DNA of 64,000 nucleotides from Acidimicrobiia bacterium UBA5794 (GCA_002418265.1 DIDS01000014.1:1-64000); one strand, 5' to 3'; positions 54,572-63,707 are shown, counted from the first letter of the stretch. Numbers and translations are program-made. The notes: generated from the letters alone by a model not told the origin.

Positions 54572-55741
54572 CTACGTCAGAGGAAGTGCACCCTGGCCGC
54601 CAGATCCGATTTCATCGGGTTCATCGAGTTCGAGGGACTCGATCCGTTCACCACGGTCCTGGATCTTTCCTGCGCTGATCTTGATCTGGTTGACATCCTT
54701 GACGGCTGCGTCGAAATGCTTGTCGAGATTGTCCACCCGAATGGAAAGACGGCCAACATCCACGAGGAGGTCACCCACCATGTCTTGGATCACGCTTGCC
54801 TGCTCACGCATCTCGACGTCACGCAAGATCGCGCGAACCGTTGTCAACGTTGCCATCAGTGTGGTTGGCGATACGAGGTACACCTTGTACTTGTGGCAGT
54901 CCTCAATGACGGCCGGATGATGCGCATGGAGCTCGGCGTAGACCGCTTCGGACGGTATGAACATCAGTGCACTCTGGGACGTCGAACGGAATCCATCGAT
55001 CGATTGGCCGACGTACTTGTCGGCGATGTCGCGTACATGTTTTCGAGTGTCGATGGTGAGCTGCTTTTTGGCAGTCTCCTTGATTGCGCGGTCATCGGCA
55101 TCGATCATCGCTTTGTAGGCAGCGAGCGGAAATTTGGCGTCCACCGCGATGGGCCCTGGCGGGTCGGGGAGCTCGATGAGACAATCCACGATCTTCCCGT
55201 TCTCAAGCTTCTGCTGATGCGAATAGGCAAATGGGGGAAGCATCTCTTCAACAAGGTCTTTGAGTTGAACCTCTCCGAACGCGCCCCGGGCAGGGTTGTT
55301 GTCAAGAACGTGTTTGAGACTCACCACTTCGTCAGCAAGCCCCACAATGTTTTGCTGAGCCTTGTCGATCGCTTCGAGGCGTGCGGTGAGGTTGCCGAGG
55401 GACTTGGCTGTCTTTTCTGCCGAATCGGTGAGTGTGGTCCCCACCGCGGTGTTCACCTTGTCCAAACGTTCATTGACCTGCTTGGTCAGTTCGGATTGTG
55501 ATTGGGCAACGGTGTCGGTGATCGCCTTGGTCGTCTGTACCTGGGTGTCGCTCACCGCCTTCACCTGACCGGCAAGCTGTTGCTGTGCGAGGAGGAGCGC
55601 GTCCACCTTTTCGTCAATCAGGGACTGACGATCATCGTTCTTGCCGATTCCGGGATCGGCGGAAATCCGTCGTGCGATCACAATCACCACGACAAGCAAC
55701 GCCACAACGGCAACGGCCAAAGCACCAACTACGAACTGCAC
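54572..55741 (-). CDS. rmuC: DNA recombination protein RmuC
   Basis: This 389-residue protein has an N-terminal transmembrane anchor (about 4-23), a long coiled-coil (35-140) and the RmuC nuclease-like domain: NNPARGAFGEVQLKDLVE, AVDAKFPLAAYKAMIDAD and PTTLMATLTTVRAIL. RmuC limits inversion at short repeats in E. coli. It lies in the place usually held by thrB, between thrC and rho, and directly beside the heptanucleotide satellite. Confidence 0.92.
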   Translation of the reverse strand: MQFVVGALAVAVVALLVVVIVIARRISADPGIGKNDDRQSLIDEKVDALLLAQQQLAGQVKAVSDTQVQTTKAITDTVAQSQSELTKQVNERLDKVNTAVGTTLTDSAEKTAKSLGNLTARLEAIDKAQQNIVGLADEVVSLKHVLDNNPARGAFGEVQLKDLVEEMLPPFAYSHQQKLENGKIVDCLIELPDPPGPIAVDAKFPLAAYKAMIDADDRAIKETAKKQLTIDTRKHVRDIADKYVGQSIDGFRSTSQSALMFIPSEAVYAELHAHHPAVIEDCHKYKVYLVSPTTLMATLTTVRAILRDVEMREQASVIQDMVGDLLVDVGRLSIRVDNLDKHFDAAVKDVNQIKISAGKIQDRGERIESLELDEPDEIGSGGQGALPLT

Positions 55742-55809
55742 ACGTTTCCCTTCACTGTCTTCCTCTCACTGTCATGTCTCTGAGCGTATACCGTCGGTGT
55801 GACAGATTT

Positions 55810-56040
55810 CCGATTACCGATTACCGATTACCGATTACCGATTACCGATTACCGATTACCGATTACCGATTACCGATTACCGATTACCGATTACCGATTA
55901 CCGATTACCGATTACCGATTACCGAGTACCGGCTACCGATTACCGATTACCGATTACCGACTACCGATTACCGACTACCGATTACCGACTACCGACTACC
56001 GACTACCGACTACCGACTACCAATTACCGGCTACCGACCT
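55810..56040. repeat. 33-unit CCGATTA heptanucleotide satellite
   Basis: Exactly 33 contiguous 7-base units fill 231 bases. The first 16 are perfect CCGATTA. The next 17 drift to CCGACTA, CCGAGTA, CCGGCTA, CCAATTA and a final CCGACCT, but stay in register. The array lies between the thrC stop and the rmuC start. The open frames it creates (TDYRLPI repeated) are products of the periodicity and not genes. Confidence 0.95.
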
Positions 56041-56082
56041 CAAGAGTCAGAGAGCTCCCCTGCTCCTCGCTGCGCTCGGCGC

Positions 56083-56104
56083 GTCCCCCCGCAAGCGGGA
56101 GGAC
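56083..56104. terminator. Hairpin downstream of thrC
   Basis: GTCCCCCCGC-AA-GCGGGAGGAC forms a 10-pair stem with one mismatch, 24 bases after the thrC stop on the minus strand. No T-run follows it. It lies between thrC and the satellite and probably ends the hom-thrC transcript. Confidence 0.5.
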
Positions 56105-56127
56105 GGGAAGAAGGGCCAAGTCAGACG

Positions 56128-57153
56128 TCAGTTCCAGCCGAGGGTCCTCACGACGGCGTCGAGCGTGGGGGCCACCGGGGTGGGAAACACGATGTCTGCC
56201 ACGGCGGTGTCGGGATCCTTGAGACCGTGACCGGTGACAGTGCACACAACGTCCCCTTCAGGAAGGTCGTTCCTGAACTTCATGATGCCGGCAACCCCGG
56301 CGGCCGACGCTGGTTCACAAAAGATGCCGACCCTCTCAGACAAGAAGCGATAGGCGGAGAGGATCTCATCGTCGGTCACCGATTCGATTCGCCCATTCGA
56401 TGCATCCCGCGCCTCAACGGCTCCGGCCCACGATGCCGGGTTCCCGATACGGATTGCGGTTGCGATCGTCTCTGGATTGTCGAATATCTCACCGGTCACG
56501 ATCGGAGCAGCTCCAGCGGCTTGGAACCCCCACATGGCCGGACTCGTTCCGACTTCCGTGTACCCCTTCCAATACGCCGTGATGTTCCCGGCATTCCCGA
56601 CCGGAAGGGCGTGGACAGCGGGCGCATGGCCGAGATCGTCGATGATCTCGAACGCGGCGGTCTTCTGGGCTTCGATGCGAAACGGGTTCACCGAGTTGAC
56701 CAGCGTCACATCGTGCTGTTCGGAAAGCTGCTTGACGATTTCGAGTGCATCGTCGAAGTTCCCGTCGATCGGGACAATGGTTGCCCCGTGGACCGAAGCC
56801 TGGGCAAGCTTTCCCGCTGCGATCTTTCCAGCTGGCAGCACGACAACACACGCAAGACCGGCCCTCGCCGCGTACGCAGCAGCACTCGCCGATGTATTGC
56901 CGGTTGATGCGCACGCGACCGCCCGCGATCCGGCTTCGACAGCCTTCGACACTGCCAGTGTCATGCCGCGATCCTTGAAAGATCCCGTCGGGTTCATCCC
57001 CTCGAACTTGAGAAACACGTCGCGTTCCACAGCATCCGAGATCGCAGGTGCAGGGATGAGAGGTGTCCCTCCTTCGAGCAGGGTCACAACAGGGGTATCT
57101 CGATCAACCGGGAGGTGCTCGGCGTGCTCGCGGATCACACCACGCCATCTCAC
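56128..57153 (-). CDS. thrC: Threonine synthase
   Basis: This 341-residue PLP enzyme converts O-phosphohomoserine to threonine. The PLP lysine is K60 in NPTGSFKDRGM; ASTGNTSASAAAYAARAG and the PVGNAGNITAYWKGY phosphate-binding loop are present. It is the short bacterial form. Its ATG overlaps the hom stop by four bases. Its substrate needs homoserine kinase, whose gene is not in this window. Confidence 0.95.
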   Translation of the reverse strand: MRWRGVIREHAEHLPVDRDTPVVTLLEGGTPLIPAPAISDAVERDVFLKFEGMNPTGSFKDRGMTLAVSKAVEAGSRAVACASTGNTSASAAAYAARAGLACVVVLPAGKIAAGKLAQASVHGATIVPIDGNFDDALEIVKQLSEQHDVTLVNSVNPFRIEAQKTAAFEIIDDLGHAPAVHALPVGNAGNITAYWKGYTEVGTSPAMWGFQAAGAAPIVTGEIFDNPETIATAIRIGNPASWAGAVEARDASNGRIESVTDDEILSAYRFLSERVGIFCEPASAAGVAGIMKFRNDLPEGDVVCTVTGHGLKDPDTAVADIVFPTPVAPTLDAVVRTLGWN

Positions 57154-58439
57154 GATTCATCTCCAAGGACCCGGATGATCGCTGCAACCTCGAGTACTTC
57201 AGGAATCTGTTCAAGTGACGCGAGCGCAGCGCGCTGGGAGGACTCAAGGGCAGCGTGTGTCACGACGATGAGGGCTGCCTGGGAATCGACGCCTTCCTGC
57301 CACACGGACCGAATCGATACACCAGCCTGTCCGAAGCCTGATGCAATCGTCGCGAGCACACCTGGTTGATCATCGACCATCAGGTGCATGTACCACTCCG
57401 TGCGCACATCCTCGAATGGGACGATCTCTCCGGGCGACATCATGATTCGGGGAGCGACCTGGGCCCCCGCGAGCATCTCGCGTGCCGCATCGATGACATC
57501 ACCGAGGACCGCTGTGGCTGTGGGGTCTCCGCCTGCGCCTGGTCCTGCAAAGAGCAGCGAACCAATTGCCGGCCCTTCAATGAACACCGCGTTCATAGGT
57601 CCTCGAATTGAGGCAAGCGGATGTTCCACCGGCACCATTGCCGGGTGCACACGAGCTGATACGCCAGAACCCGTCCGGTCACATACGGCAATGAGCTTGA
57701 TGGTGTAGCCGAAGTCAGCCGCAAACACCATGTCCTCAACGGCAATTGCTTCGATCCCCTCATAGTGGACATCTTCGAAACCGACCCATGTTCCGAACGC
57801 GAGCGACGCGAGGATTGCCGCCTTGGCGGCAGCGTCTGCCCCAGAAACATCGGCCGTCGGGTCTGGCTCTGCGTACCCGAGCTCTTTGGCCTCCTCCAAC
57901 GCCGCGGCATACGTGGACCCTTCATCGGCCATCTTCGTGAGGATGTAGTTCGTCGTCCCGTTCACGATGCCGAGTACCCGAGTCACCGTCTCCCCTGCAA
58001 GGGTCTCAGAAAGAGGCCGAATGATCGGAATTCCCCCACCGACCGCGGCTTCAAACAGAAACGGGACTCCCGCCCTTTCCGCTGCAGCGATGAGCTCAGG
58101 ACCTCGAGCCGAGATGAGTTCCTTGTTTGCCGAAATGACCGGTTTCCCGGCATCGAGTGCCGCAAGAACAAGGTCACCTGCAGGGTCGAGACCACCCATC
58201 ACCTCAACAACGATGTCAACGGTTGGATCGCTCACGACAGCGAACGGATCGTCAGTCAACAGCCCTTCCGTGATCTCAAACGCACGGCTTCGGCCAAGGT
58301 CACGCACGCCGATCCGCCTGACATCGAACAAAAGACCCGTCTTTTTGGCGATCGCGTCCGATTCGCCAATGAGTCTGCGGACAAGGGTTCCGCCGACTGT
58401 TCCCGCTCCAAGGAGCCCAATCCCGATTGTTCGTTCCAT
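57150..58439 (-). CDS. hom: Homoserine dehydrogenase
   Basis: This 429-residue enzyme reduces aspartate semialdehyde to homoserine. GIGLLGAGTVGGTLV binds NAD(P), followed by VEVMGGLDPA, SANKELIS, GIVNGTTNYIL and a C-terminal ACT domain (MHLMVDDQPGVLATIASGFG) that usually gives threonine feedback. The start at 58439 fits the family. An upstream ATG at 58484 has a better ribosome-binding site (AAAGGA, 8 bases away) and would add 15 basic residues; both remain possible. Confidence 0.95.
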   Translation of the reverse strand: MERTIGIGLLGAGTVGGTLVRRLIGESDAIAKKTGLLFDVRRIGVRDLGRSRAFEITEGLLTDDPFAVVSDPTVDIVVEVMGGLDPAGDLVLAALDAGKPVISANKELISARGPELIAAAERAGVPFLFEAAVGGGIPIIRPLSETLAGETVTRVLGIVNGTTNYILTKMADEGSTYAAALEEAKELGYAEPDPTADVSGADAAAKAAILASLAFGTWVGFEDVHYEGIEAIAVEDMVFAADFGYTIKLIAVCDRTGSGVSARVHPAMVPVEHPLASIRGPMNAVFIEGPAIGSLLFAGPGAGGDPTATAVLGDVIDAAREMLAGAQVAPRIMMSPGEIVPFEDVRTEWYMHLMVDDQPGVLATIASGFGQAGVSIRSVWQEGVDSQAALIVVTHAALESSQRAALASLEQIPEVLEVAAIIRVLGDES

Positions 58440-58529
58440 AGAGGAGCGACGATAGTGTCGGTTGGCCACCCGAATTCTGTGCATGGACACAATCCTTTAG
58501 GAACTCAGATCGATTGCCGATGTCACCCC

Positions 58530-59975
58530 ATGGGTCGAACCAGATATGCGGTCGCTGTTGCGACGGTGTTGTTCGTGGGCGCCACGGTGATCGGTGTCGT
58601 CGCGACACCACACGCGGGTGCACAGGATCCCTCGAATCCGTCGTCAACGCTCACCACGACAACCAGCTCGTTGTCAACGTCACCATCTGAGCCCGAACCG
58701 TCTGAGCCGGAGCCGTCGGAATCAGAAATGCCGGAGTCCGAGCCGGACGACACCACGCCCCGTCCTCCAAATCCGGTCGAGCGGATCGACGTCACGAAGA
58801 AGTTGGTTTTCCCAGTCGTGGGCTCGTCGTACTTCTACGCCGGTTTTGGCGGATGTCGGGATAACTGCACACGCGAGCACCACGGCATCGACATCATGAC
58901 ACGGGATTGGCGGGGACTCCCCGTGGTCGCTGCACAAGACGGCACGGTGACGAGAGTGACCTACGACGAAGGAAACGCCGGCTGTTCCGTTCACATCCGC
59001 CACAGGGATCGTTGGGAAACCCGATACCTCCATTTGAGCAACGACATACCCGGAAGTGACGACATCGGATTCCCGTGCCCGCTTGCAGGGATTGAACCCG
59101 GTGTCAGGGTGAAGGCCGGCCAGATCATCGCCTACGTCGGCGATAGCGGAAATGCAGAAACCACGCCACCCCACCTGCACTTCGAACTCCGTATGCCGAA
59201 TGGGCACCCCGTCGATCCTTACAAGTCCCTCAAGAAGGCTGATCGGATCGTCTTTGAATGGCTTCCAACGGATTTCAGCACGGCAAGCCTTGCGATAACC
59301 CAGAACTACGACCCCGACCCGTCGACCACAACCGTCGTCCTTCTTGCGGACGAGGCCGCCAAGCTGACGTCCAGCGAAGTTGAAGAGCTCCGTTTGGACG
59401 CACCCGTCATTGCGGTGAACCATGCCGACCCCGCTCCCGCCATTGCCGAGATCGATCGAATCGGTTCTCGAGCAATCATCATCATGTCTGATTCCGACAC
59501 GCGATGGATCCACGACCTTCTCGTCGGACACGCACCGATCATCGAATCCGTTCCCCTGCCAACGGCCGCTCACAGCGACGACGCAAGCCAGGATGAATTC
59601 AGCCTTGAAGTGCTCAATCCGAGTCCGGTCGACTCATTCGCGACCATCGTCGCGGGGCGGATCGACAAGATCTGGCGATCACGCACGGAAGCATTTGAGA
59701 CATTTGCCGCAGAACACCGATCCCTTGTTCTTGTATCGGACTCCTACGGTTCGAGGAACCTCGGTTCACGTTCGGGAACATCTCCCTCCTCGGCTGCTGA
59801 TCGGAACCTGTATTGGTGGGCGACAGGAGATGGCTGGATCGGAACCGACTCGATGTTCAAGGTGCCAGACCGGGGATATGCCTATCTCACTGAACGCAGG
59901 GCAACACCGTGGACCTTGACCTTCCTTGGTTCTCTCACCGAGGCCGATCCGATGCCGATCTGGCGAACCGATTAG
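58530..59975 (+). CDS. M23 family metallopeptidase with unassigned C-terminal domain
   Basis: This 481-residue secreted protein has a signal peptide (1-31), a Ser/Pro/Glu linker (35-85) and an M23 (LytM) domain with both zinc motifs intact: HHGID (H117, D121) and HLHFEL (H215, H217). Such enzymes cut peptidoglycan cross-links or act as regulators. The last 240 residues are not recognised. The start at 58530 is the only ATG giving a signal peptide. It is divergent from hom by less than 100 bases and ends one base from the lysA stop. Confidence 0.88.
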   Translation: MGRTRYAVAVATVLFVGATVIGVVATPHAGAQDPSNPSSTLTTTTSSLSTSPSEPEPSEPEPSESEMPESEPDDTTPRPPNPVERIDVTKKLVFPVVGSSYFYAGFGGCRDNCTREHHGIDIMTRDWRGLPVVAAQDGTVTRVTYDEGNAGCSVHIRHRDRWETRYLHLSNDIPGSDDIGFPCPLAGIEPGVRVKAGQIIAYVGDSGNAETTPPHLHFELRMPNGHPVDPYKSLKKADRIVFEWLPTDFSTASLAITQNYDPDPSTTTVVLLADEAAKLTSSEVEELRLDAPVIAVNHADPAPAIAEIDRIGSRAIIIMSDSDTRWIHDLLVGHAPIIESVPLPTAAHSDDASQDEFSLEVLNPSPVDSFATIVAGRIDKIWRSRTEAFETFAAEHRSLVLVSDSYGSRNLGSRSGTSPSSAADRNLYWWATGDGWIGTDSMFKVPDRGYAYLTERRATPWTLTFLGSLTEADPMPIWRTD

Positions 59976-59976
59976 T

Positions 59977-61260
59977 TCACGAGACTCCTCCGACGTCCCT
60001 CGCAAGGAGATCATCGAAGGTTTCTCGCTCGACCACCGTGCGCGCTTTGCTCCCTCGGACGAATACGACTGCTGGCCGCAGCACCTTGTTGTAGTTGGAT
60101 CCCATTGAATGACCGTAGGCCCCCGTCACCGGCGTACACACGATGTCGCCCACCACCGTGTTAGACGGCAAGGCGGCATCACGAACGATGAAATCTCCGC
60201 TCTCGCAATGTTTGCCAACAATCGTCACGGCCCGGTCTCGTTTCGCCTCAACGTCGCTCGCAAGAAAAGCTTCGTAGCCGCTGCCGTAGAGGACGGGTCG
60301 AGGGTTGTCTGACATTCCGCCGTCGACCGACACATAGGTCCGGGTGCCTGGAATCTCCTTGATCGTGCCCACGGTGTACGCGGTCACTGCGGCTCTGGCG
60401 ACGATGGCACGCCCAGGCTCGGCACTGATCCGCGCGGTGACTCCTTCGGCATCGGCAGCCTCTCGGATCGCTAGAGCCCATTCTGTCATGGTCGGTGCCT
60501 GTTCCCCCTCGACATAGGCAACACCCAGCCCACCCCCCATTGAGACCTCAGAAGCTCCGGAATCGTTCAGGAATGGAGCGATAGCGGACATCGCTTTTCG
60601 GTACGACGCCACATCGAACACTTGACTGCCGATATGGGCGTGAATCCCGAGGTACGTCATCGAATCCGAAACCGATGCCCGATCGATGGCCTTTCTGGCA
60701 ATGTCATCGGCGAGTGGGAATCCGAACTTGGAGTCGGGAACTCCCGTCTGGAGATACTCGTGTGTGTGGGCCGTGATTCCCGGGTTGATCCGCACCAGTA
60801 CCCGGGGAGCGGACAATCCGCCGGCAACGATCCGATCGATGCGATCCATCTCATCGAATGAATCGATCACGATCCTGCCGACTCCCGATTCGAGAGCCAT
60901 CGTGATCTCAGCGTCAGATTTGTTGTTCCCGTGCATGACGATCCGCTCAGCGGGGACGCCAGCTGCAAGCGCCACATACAACTCTCCGCCTGTTGCAACG
61001 TCGATGTGCATGCCGGCCTCAAACGCAACACGTGCCATGGCTGTGCAGAGGAATGCCTTGGACGCATAGGCGACCCCCTCGCCGAAGGCCTCCACGGCCT
61101 CGCGACATCGATCGATGAGCTGCTGTTCGTCATAAATGAAGAGAGGTGACCCAAACTCAGCCACGAGATCCACCACCCGACGACCAGCAATCGTCAAATG
61201 ACCGCCGACCACGCCGGCCGATTCGGGCAGGAGCCCACGCGGAATTGCAGTCCCGATCAC
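59977..61260 (-). CDS. lysA: Diaminopimelate decarboxylase
   Basis: This 427-residue PLP enzyme makes lysine from meso-diaminopimelate. The PLP lysine is K68 in AYASKAFLC; HGNNKS, GIHAHIGSQ, EPGRAIVARA and the late GAYGHSMGSNYN are canonical. The start overlaps the argS stop by four bases. The pair argS-lysA is a standard actinobacterial neighbour set. Confidence 0.96.
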   Translation of the reverse strand: MIGTAIPRGLLPESAGVVGGHLTIAGRRVVDLVAEFGSPLFIYDEQQLIDRCREAVEAFGEGVAYASKAFLCTAMARVAFEAGMHIDVATGGELYVALAAGVPAERIVMHGNNKSDAEITMALESGVGRIVIDSFDEMDRIDRIVAGGLSAPRVLVRINPGITAHTHEYLQTGVPDSKFGFPLADDIARKAIDRASVSDSMTYLGIHAHIGSQVFDVASYRKAMSAIAPFLNDSGASEVSMGGGLGVAYVEGEQAPTMTEWALAIREAADAEGVTARISAEPGRAIVARAAVTAYTVGTIKEIPGTRTYVSVDGGMSDNPRPVLYGSGYEAFLASDVEAKRDRAVTIVGKHCESGDFIVRDAALPSNTVVGDIVCTPVTGAYGHSMGSNYNKVLRPAVVFVRGSKARTVVERETFDDLLARDVGGVS

Positions 61261-63035
61261 ATGCGGTCCGGAATCTCAATGCCCAACAGATCGAGGAGCA
61301 GGTCGAGCACTTTGAGGGTCACCTCGACCAGGGCAAGCCACGAAGCCTGACGTTGTGTATCGGTCTCGTTGAGAATGTGACATTTCTCGTAGAAGCGACT
61401 GAAGTCGGTCGCGACCTCATAGGCATACTCGGCGATCACGTTGGGGGCCCTGAGGTTTACAGCACGGGCGAGAACCTCGGGGAGCCGTACGAGACGCAAC
61501 ATGAGACCCCGCTCGGCTTCGACGCTCGGAGGGATGATGACGCCCGAGGAGATGCCAGCCTCGGCCGCCCGACGCAGGATCGACTTGATCCTGACTGCCG
61601 AATACTGCAGGTACGGACCCGTCTTTCCTTCAAACGCAACAAACCGATCCAGATCAAAGGTGTAGTTGGATGTGCGATGGTTGCAAAGGTCACCGAACTT
61701 CAACGCTGCGAGGCCGACCTGACGGGCGATCTCTTCCCGTTCCTCGGGTGGATACCCCTCGGCGATGTTGGCCTCATCCAGCTTGGATCGAGCACCCTCG
61801 GTGACAAGGTCGATCAAGTCGCCGAGCCTCAACACACCGCCCTCACGGGTTTTGAAGGGCGTGCCGTCCGGGCCGTTCACGGTTCCAAAGCCGATGTGCT
61901 CCAAGCCGACTTCGGGTGGCGCAATACCCGTCTTGCGGGCAGCCCGGAACACCTGCTCGAAGTGGAGACCTTGGCGTGCATCCACAACGTAGAGCATGAC
62001 GTCGGCCTCAAGTTCCTCAACCCTCATCTCAATGGTTGCCAGATCGGTGGTCGAATACAGATAGCTGCCATCGGAGCGGGTCAGGAGGAGTGGGGGCAGT
62101 TCCTTGGCATCGTCCGGCTCCGCCACATCGACAATGACCGCACCCTCGGATTCGCGAGCCTCCCCCGATGCGAGGAGTCTGGAGACCATCGGGGCAAGGC
62201 GATCGTGAACCGTCGACTCTCCGTACCAGACATCGAATTCGACATCGAGTGCTTCAAAGTCGGATCGCTGACCGGCGACCGACACATTCCTGAAATGCCG
62301 CCACAGTGCGACATAACCGGCCCGCCCGTTCTGAAGCTCCAACGTCGCAAGGCGGGCACGATCGGCAACGGCAGGATCGTCGACACAGCGTTGGGTGATG
62401 ACGGGATACATCTCGGACAGGTCGTCAAGGTCGACCGGAGAATCGCTCGGATAAGGGCCGTCAACGGACTCGTCGTACTCGGGATCGAAGTATGGGAGGC
62501 CTGGCTGACGATCCTCGAGCTCAACAATCAACTGCCCGATCGGCATCCCCCAATCGCCCATGTGGATGTCGCCAATGGTGGTGTGCCCAACAAACCGAAA
62601 CAGTCGCTTGAGGGACTCACCGATCACGGCCGCACGCAGGTGGCCGACATGGAGTGCTTTGGACAGGTTCGGACCGCCGTAATCGACAATGACCGTTTCG
62701 GCGTGCTCGACAGCCTCCACACCGAGACGCTGCGAGCCAGCCATCTCACCGACGGTTTCGGAAAGGAGATCCGGTGTGATCACGATGTTGATGAAACCCG
62801 GTCCAGCAATCTCAAGCGATTCGATGAGCGTCGGCTCATCAACGGTGCCGATCACGGCCTCGGCCAGCTCCCGTGGATTGCGACCAGCGCCCTTGGCAGC
62901 AGCCAAGGCACCATTGCACTGGTAATCAGCGAGTTCGGGACGCTGGGACACCACGACCTCGCCGAAGGAAGCGTCAACACCCTGGGCTGCGAACGCTCGG
63001 GCGAACACAGCGGTGAGTCTTGATTGAAGCGACAT
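61257..63035 (-). CDS. argS: Arginine-tRNA ligase
   Basis: This 592-residue class I synthetase charges tRNA-Arg. The HIGH-type motif is HVGHLRAAVIGE, preceded by VDYGGPNLSKALHVGH. The KMSK loop is degenerate (FKTREGG), as is usual for ArgRS. The N-terminal Add-1 domain and the C-terminal DALR anticodon-binding domain (VLARAVNLRAPNVIAEYAYEVATDFSRFYEKCHIL, read in parts) are complete. A tRNA-Arg gene lies 65 bases upstream on the opposite strand. Confidence 0.96.
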   Translation of the reverse strand: MSLQSRLTAVFARAFAAQGVDASFGEVVVSQRPELADYQCNGALAAAKGAGRNPRELAEAVIGTVDEPTLIESLEIAGPGFINIVITPDLLSETVGEMAGSQRLGVEAVEHAETVIVDYGGPNLSKALHVGHLRAAVIGESLKRLFRFVGHTTIGDIHMGDWGMPIGQLIVELEDRQPGLPYFDPEYDESVDGPYPSDSPVDLDDLSEMYPVITQRCVDDPAVADRARLATLELQNGRAGYVALWRHFRNVSVAGQRSDFEALDVEFDVWYGESTVHDRLAPMVSRLLASGEARESEGAVIVDVAEPDDAKELPPLLLTRSDGSYLYSTTDLATIEMRVEELEADVMLYVVDARQGLHFEQVFRAARKTGIAPPEVGLEHIGFGTVNGPDGTPFKTREGGVLRLGDLIDLVTEGARSKLDEANIAEGYPPEEREEIARQVGLAALKFGDLCNHRTSNYTFDLDRFVAFEGKTGPYLQYSAVRIKSILRRAAEAGISSGVIIPPSVEAERGLMLRLVRLPEVLARAVNLRAPNVIAEYAYEVATDFSRFYEKCHILNETDTQRQASWLALVEVTLKVLDLLLDLLGIEIPDRM

Positions 63036-63099
63036 GGGTTGATGGTCCTCGGTTGGTGCACAGGTGAGTGCCAGAACCGCAAGGTTACAATCCGGGTGC

Positions 63100-63171
63100 G
63101 CCCCAGTAGCTCAGGGGATAGAGCACTGGCCTCCGGAGCCGGGTGCGCAGGTTCGAATCCTGCCTGGGGCA
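63100..63171 (+). tRNA. tRNA-Arg (anticodon CCG)
   Basis: The acceptor stem pairs GCCCCAG with CTGGGGC, followed by the discriminator A. The D stem GCTC/GAGC, the anticodon stem CTGGC/GCCGG with loop CTCCGGA (anticodon CCG at 63133-63135) and the T arm CAGG-TTCGAAT-CCTG are all sound. CCA is not encoded. It reads CGG codons and stands divergent to argS. Confidence 0.97.
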
Positions 63172-63176
63172 CGTTT

Positions 63177-63233
63177 TCCGATGACCGATGACCGACTTCA
63201 GAAGTCGGACGTCAGATGTCGGACGTCAGACGC
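63177..63233. repeat. Short heptad repeats and palindrome after tRNA-Arg
   Basis: CCGATGA-CCGATGA-CCGACTT is followed by a perfect inverted repeat CCGACTTC-A-GAAGTCGG, then GTCGGAC-GTCAGAT-GTCGGAC-GTCAGAC. All units are seven bases long and resemble the satellite at 55810. The structure lies between the tRNA and the convergent YqeY-like gene and could act as a terminator. Confidence 0.7.
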
Positions 63234-63251
63234 ACCCCTGCGGGAGTGAGC

Positions 63252-63707
63252 TCACTCGCTGAGGAGTTCGGACGCCAGGCGATTCACGAGGGCACCGTCG
63301 AGGTCTTCACCCGAGCGCATCACGAGACCCACCACCTTGCCTGGAGGTGTGTCGCCGTTGGCATCGAGATCGATGATCGCCTGTTCAACCAGCTCACGGG
63401 TGGCAGCCTCACCAAGCTTCTTAGGCAAATACCGACTCAGGTACTCGATCTCAAAAGCGATGCTCGCAGATCGCTCGGCACCGGCTTCACCCATCGTGTC
63501 GTACTCGGCCTTGGCCTTCTGGATTCGCTTCACATAGGTTGCGATGACGTCAACGTACAAGGCGTCGTCGACCTCTCCCTCGAATTTGGGAGCAGCCTGT
63601 GCGGTTGCAACTTCGGTGCGGATCGAGCGCACGACGTTGAGCGTCGCTTTGTCGCCGGCCTTCATCGCCGTCTTCTGATCGTCTCGCAGTTGTTGATCGA
63701 TCGACAT
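63252..63707 (-). CDS. GatB/YqeY domain protein
   Basis: This 151-residue protein matches the YqeY family: LRDDQKTAMKAGDKATLNVVRSI at the N-terminus, the EIEYLSRYLPKKLGEAATRELVEQAI middle (read in parts) and GKVVGLVMR near the end. It resembles the C-terminal tRNA-binding part of the amidotransferase subunit GatB but occurs alone; a tRNA-related role is assumed in the family but not proved. It is convergent with the tRNA-Arg gene and divergent from whiB. Confidence 0.9.
   Translation of the reverse strand: MSIDQQLRDDQKTAMKAGDKATLNVVRSIRTEVATAQAAPKFEGEVDDALYVDVIATYVKRIQKAKAEYDTMGEAGAERSASIAFEIEYLSRYLPKKLGEAATRELVEQAIIDLDANGDTPPGKVVGLVMRSGEDLDGALVNRLASELLSE

Noticed and set aside
55810..56040. 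CRISPR array
   Set aside because: The units are 7 bases with no spacers, and no cas genes are near.
55799..56230. Open frames with repeated TDYRLPI peptide over the satellite
   Set aside because: They come from a 7-base repeat read in three frames (21-base period); there is no ribosome-binding site and the frame runs antisense into thrC.
57765..58529. Upstream extension of the M23 gene
   Set aside because: It is antisense to hom; the signal peptide begins at the ATG at 58530.
61146..63023. 625-codon plus-strand open frame
   Set aside because: It is a shadow of argS on the other strand; argS has all family motifs.
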